Assembly (NCBI RefSeq): GCF_026745355.1
Contig: NC_079209.1
Location: 14,807,894 to 14,871,893, forward strand
Direction of reading: 5' to 3'
Source: Beta vulgaris subsp. vulgaris
Taxonomy: Eukaryota; Streptophyta; Magnoliopsida; Caryophyllales; Amaranthaceae
DNA length: 64,000 bases
Shown here: one piece after another, positions 1 to 24,300 of the stretch
Layout: the number at the start of each line of letters is the position of its first letter
How positions within the stretch are numbered: the stretch's first letter is position 1
Position numbers and translations under genes: made by a program
Notes under the pieces: generated by a model
Database searches by the model: none
What the model was told of the DNA's origin: nothing
Seen by the model: the letters and a program-made list of their open reading frames with translations, nothing else

Positions 1-1065
1 ACCTGCAGGTTTTATTTATCTTGATTTTCCTATATATGGTTTTGAATCAAGCTACTCGAGCTTGGTATTTTCAATTAAGCAGTTTCTTGAATCAACAAGG
101 CTTCTTTTGTTGTCAATCGGATACTTTATGTTTATCCTTCGTCGTGACAAATATATTCTTTATCTTCTACTCTATGTCGACGATATTATTGTCACGGGTG
201 ACTTGGTTCTTTTAATCATCAGATTCATTTCTCTATTGTCTGTTGAGTTTGCTATGAAAGATTTAGGTGATCTTCACTATTTCTCCCGTGTTCAGGCTCT
301 TTGCATATCCAAAGGTTTATTTCTGTGTCATGATCTTCTTCTCAAATTTTATCTGCACACTGTGAAACCTACTGTTTGCACACCTCTTCCTAGTCGGCTG
401 CTCTCTAGCTTAAAGAAAGTGATCTCTTATCTGATCCTTTTGAGTATCGCAGTATGGTTGGGGCTTTAAAGTACTTGAATATGACAAGACATGATATTAA
501 TTATATATGTTATGCATTTAGTTTTCCAATTTATGCATCCCTTTGCACCTCTCACTTGTTGGTTGTTAAGCTTATCTACAGGTACTTGCAGGGTACTTCT
601 GACTATAGTCTCTGGCTTCGCCCCTCTAAGACCATGTCCATCATGATTGCCTATTCTGATACTGATTGGGAAGGTTGTCCACATAGTTGTCACTCCACCA
701 CTAGTTATGCCATATTTCTAGGTGGTAATCTCATCTCCTGGCGCTTGAGAAAGCAACCCACTGTCTCCAAGTCTTCCATAAAAGCAGAGTATCGTGTAGT
801 TGCATACACGGTTAATGACACTCTCTCGCTTCGTTCCTTGTTAGCTGAGTTGGGACTTATTATTCATGCTCCTGTCAAGTTGTTTTGTGATAATGCTTCT
901 GCTTCTTATCTTGTTGTAAACCCTTTTCAGCATGATAGTAGTGAGCACATCAAGATTAATTATAATTTTGTTTGGGAGCATGTTGCTTATGGCGATTTAG
1001 TTATACGTTATGTCTCTACTAAGTTACAAATTGTTGACATCTTTACTAAAGGTTTGTCTGCTTAG
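1..1065 (+). pseudogene. Ty1/Copia pol remnant: reverse transcriptase end and RNase H
   Basis: This is the 3' part of a Copia polyprotein. The first part (about 62-469) carries the reverse transcriptase active-site motif YVDDI near 170-185, followed by the FAMKDLGDLHYF block usual in Copia. A second frame (454-1065) carries the RNase H domain: an SDTDW segment (normally SDADW), SKSSIKAEYR, an LFCDNASA segment and a C-terminal DIFTKGLSA ending. The two parts are joined by a frame change near 450-470, and the 5' part of pol (gag, protease, integrase) lies outside the window or is lost. The stop at 1063-1065 fits the normal Copia polyprotein end, and a long terminal repeat follows directly. The copy is defective; only the family call is secure. 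Confidence 0.9.
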
Positions 1066-1123
1066 TGTTTTCAGTTTTCGAAGTCCAATTTGTACGTGGT
1101 TCCCTCTACACATATTGAGAGGG

Positions 1124-1320
1124 TGTAATAGAGAATATTAAGAATATTCGTGTAATTGTATTATTGTGCATTATATTACATATATGAGTCTCAGACACCT
1201 ATATTAAAGTTAAGCCGTATCATTATCTTCATATGTGTTATGCTCCTATATGTAATATGACGAATATAAGGATTAAGATCCTAGAAAGTAGATCACTAGC
1301 AACCTATTTATTTGATTTCT
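1124..1320 (+). repeat. Start of the Copia 3' LTR
   Basis: A purine-rich tract (TTGAGAGGG) ends at 1123 and is followed by TGTAATAGAGAATATTAAG. This is the expected polypurine-tract/LTR junction about 60 bp after the Copia stop codon. The right limit is not resolved because no second LTR is in the window; the end given is nominal. Confidence 0.6.
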
Positions 1321-1499
1321 TAAGCTCAAAAGTCATCATGCCAGTTTGTTTTGGAAAACTTAAGCCCACTAGCCATGTGACTAATTTTATTAAACCTAAA
1401 AATAGTTAAAACACGTTATTAAAATTCACTGTATGTCTGTATTTATCAACACATACTCCTTACCCTGTATTAAGCAAATCATGGTATTCGTGCTCGTTT

Positions 1500-1760
1500 C
1501 AAGAACATATATTATGAGTAATTTTATTTTTCAAAATATACTTTCCAACTTTCCAAAATTTACTATATGGTACCCAATTTTTGCAAAATTCACCATAGAC
1601 CCTTAATAACTAACAATAGTCAATTGGTTGTCATTAGCCTCTAATTATGTTACTAAACTCTAATTGACCTCTATTTGATCTTTTAATCTTGACTGACTAC
1701 CAATTAAGCACCACATGTCTCTTTTATCTCCCTTCCTCCATAACTCTCTTCCCCTCTACT
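1500..1760. mobile_element. Relic of a MULE family also seen at 10149-11325 and near 30.1 kb
   Basis: The stretch contains CCAAAATTTACTATATGGTA and AAAATTCACCATAGACCCTT followed by a TTAATAACTAAC block. The same order of motifs is found in the reverse complement of the right end of the MULE at 10149-11325. No matching second end or TSD was found, so this is a decayed end only. Confidence 0.45.
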
Positions 1761-1941
1761 TTGGTCATCAATAATGCTAGCAAACAGGCTTGGTATATAT
1801 GACGAGAAAGAAACAACCCCAAAAATAAGCACATAGCGCTTGCTCTTACAAACTTTCTATCTACACCCTATCTACAACGGTGCACTTTAATTTTGTGGGA
1901 TACAAGCCTTAATTTTGTATTTAACATTGAATTTTATACTA

Positions 1942-2245
1942 TCAACAACTAACAGTATGTATACTATGAACAGTTGAATGCCAATAAGCATTATTCCTGG
2001 TGTTCCAGATGTAATACTTATACACCCCAGCTTGAATAACAACCAAAAGAATTCCTTTTCTTGTTTTGGATCCTATGTAGCTTCTATGGATCCATATCAG
2101 CCATTGAAGTAAACTTCTATTTCTTCGTTGTATACCAATCCATTCCAGCACTTTCATCATTACTTGCTTACTGAAATGACATTCAAAGAAGAGATGATTG
2201 TGTGATTCATCTTCAGTGTCATAAATAGAGCAACTTTTACCAGTA
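1942..2245 (-). pseudogene. LINE fragment: zinc-binding tail of a non-LTR reverse transcriptase
   Basis: Read on the minus strand, this encodes part of the zf-RVT region found downstream of plant L1 reverse transcriptases. An HNHLFFECHFSK segment is followed by the VLEWIGIQ and WNTRNNAYW segments. The first motif lies just upstream (about 2160-2240) of the open stretch 1942-2160 in the same frame. Compare the HEHLFFECSYSKKCL motif of the LINE fragment at 51831-52860, which suggests the same lineage. No polyA or TSD was found, so it is an internal remnant. Confidence 0.75.
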
Positions 2246-2932
2246 TTAACATTATAATTGTATAATTTCTCTTTATATATCTAATTCGTATTAATGAGTA
2301 TCTTATTAATATTAAATTTTAAGAATTTTTACTAAAATGTAATTGTATTTAATTATTTATAATTAAAAATGTATACTAACAAATATTCAAGTGAAACTAG
2401 AAACATTAATAAGAAATGAAGGGAGTAAGAGGATGAGGGTAGAAAATGGGAGTATCCAGAAGGGATTGAGACTTTGTTCTCCCACCAAAGTTGACTAAGG
2501 CTAGGCTTAATTAATCTATAGTAGGCTTCCACGTGAAGTTAGCTTCGTGTTTATGTTGGTATTACTACTAATATAAAAGTAACGTCGAGCCAAAAATGCA
2601 ATAGTCACAAATCCCATTATGTAATTATAGACAAACACATCCTATTTTCCTATGTCACAGTTGACTTTAATAATCTATATCAGACAGACTATAATCACTA
2701 TATCTACACTTTTACCATAATTATTTATTCCTGTCTATAGGTAAAATATTTACGTAACATGGAAATTTAACTAGAATATTTTCAATTTTTTTTTACCTGA
2801 ACATTTGGTGTGGCCTGGGATTTTCTATCTCAGGATAATGCACGAGATAAAGGATGATATGTTGTTTCAGGAACAAATAGATGATAGTCGATAGAGGAAA
2901 TTATTTAAGCACTTGTAGTTTGACTTTGCTAG
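2246..2932. other. AT-rich intergenic DNA, nothing recognised
   Basis: No coding stretch, terminal repeat or RNA-like element is visible. A TCACAGTTGACTTTAATAAT block at 2655-2680 is similar to one at 4277-4300, hinting at an old local duplication. Confidence 0.5.
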
Positions 2933-2940
2933 CTCTGCTG

Positions 2941-3609
2941 TAGTGATGGCCACTGGTGCGGGCTGGGCGGGTCGGACCGTGGGCCGTAGCGGGCTGGGCT
3001 GAGATTTCACGGCCCAGGACCGGACCGTGAAATTCCTGGGTTGGGTGGGCTGGTCACCGGGCTGAAAAGTCTTGGCCCACACCGGTCTATTACCGGTTTT
3101 CACGGTTCGAGAAGCGGTTTTGGCGGTTCGTGGGTCTAGTGGGCTGGATCGGGCTGGCGGGCCGGCATGAGATATTTTTTTTCAAAATTATTTAATCATT
3201 GAAATTATTCATTATTGTTATATAAAATCTTTAAAATGAATAAAAAAATATACAATTATTAAAATTAATGAATAATTTCATTATTTTAAAATTTGATTGA
3301 ATTATAATATATGCAATTTGATTAAAATATATACAATTTGATTAAAATATACACAATTTGGTTCAATAATAACTTGGACTGGGCTGGGCTGGTTCATGGG
3401 TTGGGCTGGACCGGTTTCGTGGTCCGGGCTGGGCGGATTTAGTAGCGGGCTTTAGTGGGCTGGGCTCAAGAAATCTGGCCCACGGCCCACCCACCAATTT
3501 CACGGTTCGAGCTAGGCTGGACCGAGCAATTTGTGAGCCCGACCCACACGGCCCACGAGGTGGGCTGGGTTGGATGGGCTTGATTGGCCCGCACTGTTGG
3601 CCATCTCTA
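2941..3609. mobile_element. Non-autonomous hAT element, 669 bp, with 8-bp TSD
   Basis: The left end TAGTGATGGCCACTGGTGCG and the reverse complement of the right end TAGAGATGGCCAACAGTGCG form terminal inverted repeats. The element is flanked by identical 8-bp copies of CTCTGCTG at 2933-2940 and 3610-3617. An 8-bp TSD with TIRs beginning TAG-GATGG is the hAT pattern. Both arms are GC-rich runs of GGGCTGGGC-type repeats on opposite strands, and the middle (3170-3360) is very AT-rich. Open frames over the arms are low-complexity and are not genes. Confidence 0.9.
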
Positions 3610-3617
3610 CTCTGCTG

Positions 3618-4368
3618 TTTCATGACCGAATAGATAATAGATGAAATTAATTTCCGGTCACCCTTTCACTTGCAACCTTTAAAAAAGTGTATCCATCATA
3701 TATGGTACATTTAATTTTTTTTTTTTTTTTACTCATTTGCTCATTTAGAACTCTATCTATTACTATGTGATTATGTTCATTTGGAGATTTGAAATGAAGA
3801 ATAAGCAAATAAATAGCATTGGATACGGTGTACTATAAACATTCTGCTCAAAAAACCAAACTTAATTTCACACCATCAAATTAAATCTTGTACTTGTGGA
3901 AAAAAAATGAGTTATACGTAGGTTGTAGTGATGTGATGGAAAATTAGCAGATTATTAATTATGTCTATGTTTAGAGTTAGTTAAATTTAGATTATATTTG
4001 TTTTAATCCCGTAATGTAAGATTATTCTTAGAGCATTATAATAATGTGATAACTATATGCAGAAATAAATAGTGTGATTATCTTATGAATTATGATGGAG
4101 TACTTGACAACAACACCTATAACATTGACCTTGAACTACAACATAACACCATTTGATTAGGTTGGGGTTACTACTAATGATCAAGCTAAAGTCTAGCCAC
4201 GAACAATATATACTGATCCTTTCCATTTATATAAGAGATCAAATTCTTTTATCTAAAAAAACAAACACGTCTGATTATGTCACAGTTGACTTTGATAATT
4301 ATATTTTATCAAGTTTTACTATACGTTTTATTTACAATCTGATTTGCGTGAACTAGTTCACGTTAACA
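3618..4368. other. AT-rich intergenic DNA with a promoter-like duplicated block
   Basis: No gene is seen. Positions about 4038-4157 repeat, imperfectly but in order, the sequence at about 5567-5685 upstream of CRK-A. The shared core AACATTGACCTTGAA includes a W-box (TTGACC) at 4125-4130. A 14-bp palindrome GTGAACTAGTTCAC lies at 4347-4360. Confidence 0.5.
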
Positions 4369-4906
4369 TTAGTGTGCACCAATTCAAAAGCACATATCAT
4401 TTGTAAACAATTTACTATATTATTCATAAACTTATTATATTATGCAGAAATCCACTATATCATACAGATTATCACTATATCATTTAGAAGTATACTATAT
4501 CATGCGAAAACTACGTCATTTCTAAATCATCCACTATATAATTCAAAAACCCACTATATAATTCAAAAACCCACTATATCATTCAGAAACATACTACATC
4601 ATTTCTGAATAACATGTACTCTATGTCATTCAGACACTCACTATATCATTCATAAACTCATTATATCATTTAGACACTCATTATATCATTCAGAAATTAC
4701 ATATTTCTATATATTATACTACACAACCTACATCTTCCTGCATGTTGAAACATTATATTAAAAATTAAATCTTCCATGATATTGCAATATAATATCACTA
4801 TATGTTTTCCATTGATAAAATCCACTATGTTGTCCATAAATACACTATATCTCTATAAAACTCACCATATGAAGGTAATATCAATTACCAAACCGGTGCA
4901 CACTAA
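4369..4906. repeat. AT-rich minisatellite bounded by a 12-bp inverted repeat
   Basis: The region is framed by TTAGTGTGCACC (4369-4380) and its exact complement GGTGCACACTAA (4895-4906). Between them, roughly 4400-4700 is made of imperfect tandem units of about 20 bp of the type CACTATATCATTCAGAAAC. The inverted boundary suggests a mobile element body, but no TSD or coding capacity was found. A related GGTCCACAC/GTGTGGACC hairpin is at 8770-8794. Confidence 0.6.
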
Positions 4907-5012
4907 GTTAGTATGCACCAGGTCCATTTATTTATTTAAACAAAAAGAAATAATAATAAAAACTTAACAATTCACATTTCCAACTTAATTTTTGCTACGT
5001 TATTACATAATA

Positions 5013-5253
5013 CTTTCTCTATTTCTTTTTTAATTTATCCACTTCACTTTGGGGGGAGAACCAAGGAGGAAGTCGAAAAATATGATACAGAAACTAAAAA
5101 ATGGGTTAAAATATTAAAAAGGTATGACATGGGTGGGAAATGAGAATAAAGTAGATGAAATATGTTACCAAGAATGGAAAATATAACAGTACGTAGATTA
5201 AGAAGGAATTAACCAAAAAGAAAAGTGTCTAAATTATAAAGAAAAGGAGGGAG
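5013..5253. mobile_element. Stowaway-like MITE, 241 bp
   Basis: The ends CTTTCTCTATTTCTTTTTT and, reversed, CTCCCTCCTTTTCTTTAT are inverted repeats of the Stowaway (Tc1/mariner) type. TA dinucleotides flank it at 5011-5012 and 5254-5255. It sits about 720 bp upstream of the CRK-A start codon. Confidence 0.7.
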
Positions 5254-5269
5254 TAATAGAATTACAAAT

Positions 5270-5435
5270 AGGTCTCAACAACCCAATAAGGAGGTGGAGA
5301 GTTCAGTCCATATAAAAGCCAAAACGAGGTTCTATACTAAAACCAATTCACAATAGTATTAATAGTAGTTCCTCTATCTTATATTATGATACTTTCTTTC
5401 CTTTTTCTCTAATGTGGGACGACATACATGTGCAT
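5270..5435 (-). repeat. Decayed TRIM LTR, minus orientation
   Basis: The motif AACCCAATAAGGAGGTGGAG near 5279-5298 is the reverse complement of a segment of the left LTR of the TRIM at 16866-17434. An AATGTGGGA motif (cf. the TRIM's TCCCACATT) follows near 5410 in the expected order. It is probably an old solo LTR in the CRK-A promoter region. Confidence 0.55.
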
Positions 5436-5653
5436 AACATATATAGAGCTCACCATAATTAAGTCCATTTAATTTTAGGATTCCTTACATTGAATTTGGA
5501 TTTAATTCGTGTTTTGATTTATGCCAAACCAGCAAACCTAGTATTATTCTTTCAAATTTTCCAAAATAATAATGTGATAATGAAATGCAGACACAAATTG
5601 CACTATTTGTCTATTTCCTTATGATGGACTACTTGATTGATACTGCTAAAACA

Positions 5654-5659
5654 TTGACC
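5654..5659 (+). promoter_or_regulatory. W-box TTGACC upstream of CRK-A
   Basis: TTGACC matches the WRKY-factor binding core and lies about 320 bp before the start codon. CRK genes are commonly induced in pathogen and salicylate responses through WRKY sites (family knowledge). The same core in the same local context occurs at 4125-4130. Whether it is used is not known. Confidence 0.4.
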
Positions 5660-5913
5660 TTGAAGTACAACACTATCTGATAATGATATATTATAGCATA
5701 CTTTTTCTGATCACTTTGCTGCTCCACTCTGTTAGAACGTGAGAGTATATATGACCAAGTCCTTGTTAAATGGCGTAACGATATAGCAAAAACATATATC
5801 CTATTATTTTTATGGAGGCCAAGCCAATCATGATAACAGTTTATTCCACTAATTAAGGTTCAATAATAATTTGTTTTCAATATAAGATAAGAGTGGACTC
5901 AATATTTTTGGGC

Positions 5914-5920
5914 TATATAC
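5914..5920 (+). promoter_or_regulatory. Probable TATA box of CRK-A
   Basis: CTATATA lies 55-60 bp upstream of the ATG at 5975, which would give a 5' leader of about 25-30 nt. The distance matches the arrangement at CRK-B. Confidence 0.5.
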
Positions 5921-5974
5921 TTTGTCTATATCAATCATCAAACACTACCATCATTTCATTTGTTCCTAAAAAAC

Positions 5975-19513
<13,539 letters not shown>

Positions 19514-19827
19514 TTTTATTGTTCCAGATGAAAGTGACAAATTTCTAAGGTCTGTAATGTAAACTAACTAACTTCCACATACAACATGTTGATGATTTTT
19601 GATAGAATTATAGGGTAGAATGTAAAGTATAGACTATTTTTTTTAACAAATTTAATATAAATTGTTTTTATGTCCTTTGTGAAAATATGATAAGCTTAGG
19701 GCTTGGCTTATGACTAAGAGAGCTTCTGTACAATATAGGGGATTTAAAGCTTGGAGTTGAGGGGTGTTCTTAGTTTGATAACCTGTACTTTGTTCTACAA
19801 GAATGAATGGTTAGCACACTTTCTATT

Positions 19828-20040
19828 CTAGTTTTTTTGGGCTCCCTTTTGGAACCCGTGGTAAGATGAAATTCATCTGGGCTTTTCTCGCACAAGACAA
19901 CTCACCCAAAGGCCCAACAAGCCCCAAACACCCCCCCCCCTCCCCCAACAATATCGAAAATTTGCTTCCACCAGGACTTGAACCTTGGTCTCCCACGTGG
20001 GAGATAGAAAGCCATACCATTGAACCCAAGAGTCATTGGT
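19828..20040 (-). mobile_element. tRNA-related SINE, second family, 10-bp TSD
   Basis: On the minus strand the order is CTCTTGGGTTCAATGGTA, a box B-like AGGTTCAAGTCCTGG and then an A-rich 3' end (T run at 19832-19838). The TSD ACTTTCTATT is at 19818-19827 and 20041-20050. The body carries a run of G (C on the plus strand, 19930-19945). It lies about 315 bp after the CRK-A stop. Confidence 0.75.
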
Positions 20041-20050
20041 ACTTTCTATT

Positions 20051-21035
20051 GTACTTGTGCTACGTATTCTCGTTGGTTTTTATGATTTTACTACTTGTGG
20101 GTTATATTGCGTTGTTATAACATTTAATTTTTCACATTTGATAATGCAACTTTAACCATTAGAATCTTGAATCATTTCTAAAAACAATATAATTTGATAT
20201 GTTTGATAATATACATTAAGACAAATTATATAACATTTATAATACATTGTCTTATTATCGATTTTGATATATGCATGCCTTATATAAGCTTTTGTTACAT
20301 TTTCTAAAATAGTATATATATAAATTTTAACATTTGGATGTAAGGTAGAATCTTGCTTTTTAAGAGTATTGTAGTGCAAGCCTACTGCAGTATGTAAGAC
20401 TCTCAGGACTTATGCGAAAGCGAACCATGTAAACAAATCTAAGTAGCAAAGCTAAACTCATGACAAACGCAAATTTTACGTGAAAACCTCTCCCTTAACA
20501 AGTAGAAGAAAAACACTAATCATTGAACGAATATTAGCAAAACCTCAAAATTGAGATATCTCTTGAATTACAATCTCTCTCAAGAACTTAACTTCCCCCT
20601 TTATATAGAGGATGAAATCCTATTATCCCTAGTAAAATTAGCAACTAACAAGATCTAATCTAACTAGACTAAGGAAACTAATTATCTATCTTCCTAATAC
20701 AATAATCAATCTATTAGGAAATAAATAATCTCTAAAGAATCCTAGCGTAAAAAGAATTAGAAAAAAAACAACACGAAAATCGAAAAAAAATCGAAAAATC
20801 ATGCGAGCGAGGGTTCCACCCCGTGGGTGCGAGTTTTACCCTAGGGGAAGACATAACTTCTCCAATTCGTCTATAGTTTTTCCTGTAACACTCCTAAAAC
20901 CCACAATGTATCTACGAGACTTACTAAACGTGTTGGACTATTGGGCTTCCATGACTAATGATCCTTCTCAAAATCCCAAACATGGCCATACCTCTTCGAT
21001 CAACGATCAAGAGCTTTTGCATTGTTGTTGGGGGT
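20051..21035. other. Spacer, possibly Copia LTR/leader in minus orientation
   Basis: No gene is seen. A minus-strand TATA-like CTATATAAAGG near 20600 lies just before the decayed Copia gag-protease, so part of this may be its LTR. No second LTR was found to prove it. Confidence 0.35.
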
Positions 21036-21680
21036 AACAATGCATCCTCTTAAACCTAGACCTCTTCGTGCTTGATACATGTTTCAACTATGAAGATGCT
21101 TCCTTTGTTCCGTGTTGCTTTCATAATTGTCTCGCCGTGCTCTGCAACCAAGATAGCTCCTTGATGCATTTCAATAATGCATCCATCATCAACAAGCTTC
21201 CATAGAGAAACCATGCATGTTACTATTTAGGCATGGGATCTGCTTTACTTATGTAAGACATCTACAATGACCAGGAAACTCAAGCATGATTTCACCTATC
21301 CTGTCAATCTTTACTTTATCCCCATTAGGTAGAATAATAATTATCTTTCACATCTCCTCAAAGACACAGAGTCTTGTTCCTTATGGAAAATATGGAATGA
21401 CTACTATTCTGAATCTAAAACCCATTCGCTTGTTGGTTCTATAACATTTGCAACCAATAAAGTGTCATGTGGATATACCCCGTCGAACCATGACCTTCAT
21501 TTCCTTCGACTCCTTAAGCTCCTTTAAATTCGCCTTTGCCTTTGGGCATCATGATTGGAAGTATCCCTTTTCATCATAATAGAGACTAATCACATCAAAA
21601 CTATGCACCTTCTTTCCCTTTTTGCCACGCATCGACACACTGAATGCTCCCTCTTGGCTTGAGGGTACTCCTCTTTGCTT
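21036..21680 (-). pseudogene. Decayed Copia gag/protease
   Basis: On the minus strand, several frames give pieces of the Copia gag-protease junction: a zinc-knuckle remnant YYDEKGYFQS-CPKAK (about 21590-21535), then SEWVLDSE and SFHIFHKEQD (about 21430-21350), matching the usual EWVLDSGCSFH protease region. The catalytic DSG reads DSE, and many stops follow. The fragment ends where the CACTA-type terminus begins at 21681. Confidence 0.6.
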
Positions 21681-22260
21681 CACTAGTAGAATAAATGTTA
21701 ATTGCGGTGGTTATTAAGTGGCTTATTGTTGTGGTTTTGACCACAATACTAAGCTAATATATTGTTGCATTTGCTTGCTAAAACCGCAGCAATATGTTAC
21801 TCCTATTAATTGTTGCGGTTCCTAGCCAGGAGCACAACAATAGGGTTATTTTTTATCAAAAAAATACAACCTATTGCGGCGGTTTTGGCTAGGAACCGCA
21901 GCATTAGGTGTAACATATTGCTGCGGTTTTGGCCAGGAACTGTAACAATATACTGATTTTTTTATAAAAAAAATTATTTATGCATGTTCCATCCAACCTC
22001 CTCATGTAGGAAGCAACACTAGTAGAATAAATAATTATTGTTGCGGTCATTAAGTGGCCTATTGCGGCGGTTTTGGCCACGCAGCAATTAAGGGGTGCGG
22101 TTTTTAACCGCAGCAATAGGCCGAGCTATTGCTGCAGTTCCTAGCCAAAACTGCAGCAGTAGGATTATTTTTTATTAAAAAATGTACAACGAATTGCTGC
22201 GGTTTTGGCTAGGAAGCAGTTGTTTCCTGAAACAAGCGGCAATAGGTCCTGCTACTAGTA
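21681..22260. mobile_element. Left ends of a CACTA element, two copies of the terminus
   Basis: CACTAGTAGAATAAATG begins at 21681 and again at 22017. Each is followed by subterminal repeats of the type TGCTGCGGTTTTGGCTAGGA in both orientations, the usual CACTA design. The matching right end is at 29779. The doubled left end suggests one element inserted beside or into another, or a terminal duplication. Confidence 0.75.
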
Positions 22261-22530
22261 AAAAAAATTGTTTTTTTTTGCATTTTTCAATGAAATTTGA
22301 AAGATTAAAACCATACAACTTAAACATCCACTATCCACCAAATTTGCAGACAAACTGAAGATGAAATGACAAATGAACATCAGATCTTTTAACAGGAACT
22401 AAACTCAAAATGGAACCAACATAAAAAAAAATCATCACATTCATTCACAATGGATGAAGCTACAATAGGAATCATGCATCATGTTCATTCTAAAACATAA
22501 ATGAAAAAAACATCAAAAATCCTAACATCA

Positions 22531-22926
22531 AGTGTTTTTTGCGGGGATATACCTCACTAAATTTTTTTCTGTGGTGATATACAAACCTAAATATAAATTT
22601 TGTCAAAAGGTACCAAATACACTATTTTCGGTGAGAAAGTCAAATTTTCGGCCTTTGGCTTGCTTAATTACGCTTTGTATAGTGTGTGATATTCAATTAC
22701 TTCTATTACATTCATTTTCCTCCAACTTCCTCATTGTCACTTTGTGGCTCATTAACGAATTCCTACCAAGTTAAAGGCCGAAACATTGACTTTCTCGCCG
22801 GAAATAGTTTTTTTGGTATCTTTTGACAAAACTTAAATTTAGGTTGATATATGCCCACAACAAAAATTTAATGAGGTATATCCCCACAAAATGTCATATT
22901 ACCTTGGTATATCCCTGCAAAAAACT
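22531..22926. mobile_element. MULE-type MITE, 396 bp, 9-bp TSD
   Basis: The left end AGTGTTTTTTGCGGGGATAT and reversed right end AGTTTTTTGCAGGGATATAC continue as inverted arms of over 120 bp (sharing GAGAAAGTCAA and TCGGCC). The TSD CTAACATCA is at 22522-22530 and 22927-22935. It lies inside the CACTA element and upstream of the LINE. Confidence 0.88.
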
Positions 22927-23301
22927 CTAACATCAAAGTATAACACTAAAAATTATAACTTAAGTAAAATCTAAGTAAACAAAACTGTACCAACTTACAT
23001 CTAAGTAAAATCAACTATAAAATTCTAAGTAAAAATTATAAGACAAAGACATACCAACTTCAGTCTCTCTCCATATATTTAATAGAGTTTATTAAAAAAA
23101 TTGCAATGTTGTGGAAAAAAGGAAGAAAAGAATGATGTAGAGTATAAGATAACACAAAGACATGCTAAGATCCAAATCTCCCTGACACAATCAGATAGGT
23201 TCCCTCTAGGTTTTCCTTAGGAGGGTTTTTCTAGGTCTTCCTAGGGTTTCCTCTTCGGGGGATTTCTGCCACTGTTTGCTCGGGATTTGTTCTAAGCAAT
23301 C

Positions 23302-24300
23302 ATGAATTCAAATAAAGTAGGTGACGAGGACAAAGAGGGGATATCGGTCAGCGATTTAACTCAATCCTCTAGAGTGATGGAATGTAATACTCAAAATTTT
23401 GATAATTACCAACTGAGAGTTGAGACGGAGGAGGTGGACTGGGATGACACGGGGGAGGAAGAAGAAGATGCGCGTGTCGAACTCAGACTAATTGGTAAGA
23501 TCTGGACTAACCGCCATATAAACGCTAATGCTTTTATCACAACGATGACAAATGTTTGGCAACCTAAACATGGAGTGGAGATTAGGAGCATTGGAAAAAA
23601 TTTGTTTGTTTTTCAGTTTTTTCACTAGAGAGATAAAAAAAGGATCATCCAAGAACAACCCTGACACTTTGATAATCATGCGCTCTTATTGGGGAATATA
23701 GACGATAGTATGAAACCATCGGATATGCCGCTTTTCGATCTGCCAATGTGGGTGAGGGTGTATAATTTAACCTTTCAAGGGTAGGTTAAATATTCTAAAT
23801 ATCGAGAAAGTGGGGAACAAGATTGGATCTTTTGTGAAGATGGACAACTCGAATTTAATGGGTATTGATAAATCGGTTCGAATTCGAGTTATGATTGATG
23901 TGAGGAAACCTTTGGTGAAGTCAGTGAAGTTGAAAATGAGGGGAGGTCTGGAAGACCAGTTTGATGTCAAATATGAAAAACCTCCATTATTTTGCTTTGT
24001 GTGTGGGATGATAGGCCATGGAGTGAAAGACTGTGATGAAAATAAAGATGTGGATCCCCCAATTCTAAAATTCGATATGGGCCTTAAAGCTTCTCCCTGG
24101 AAGCATGTGAGGATAGAGGATCGAAGAGGAAAGGAGACCAATCAGGCGCAGTGCGCAAAGTCACTGTTTGTGACGAAACCGAAACGAGTGGAGAATCCAG
24201 TGGAGAAAGCTCAGGTCTTGGATATGGTGAATCAGTTAAAACAGGTTGTGCTGAAGGAGAATAATATTGAAGAGAAAGGTGAAAAATCTCGGCTCATATA
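23302..24300 (+). pseudogene. LINE ORF1: DUF4283-type RNA-binding protein with CCHC knuckle
   Basis: The N-terminal half (23302-23628) resembles the DUF4283 domain of plant LINE and retroelement ORF1 proteins (LRLIGKIWTNRHINANAF). The second half (23810-24300) carries a zinc knuckle C-x2-C-x4-H-x4-C (CFVCGMIGHGVKDC). In-frame stops after 23625 and a frame change near 23780 separate the halves. It would bind LINE RNA in the nucleoprotein complex; this copy cannot make the intact protein. Confidence 0.75.

Noticed and set aside
2867..3623. Pro/Ser-rich minus-strand frames
   Set aside because: They follow the GGGCTGGGC repeats of the hAT element arms.
4372..4608. 78-codon frame in the minisatellite
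   Set aside because: It translates the 20-bp repeat (repeated YNSKTHYII-like units) and is not a gene.
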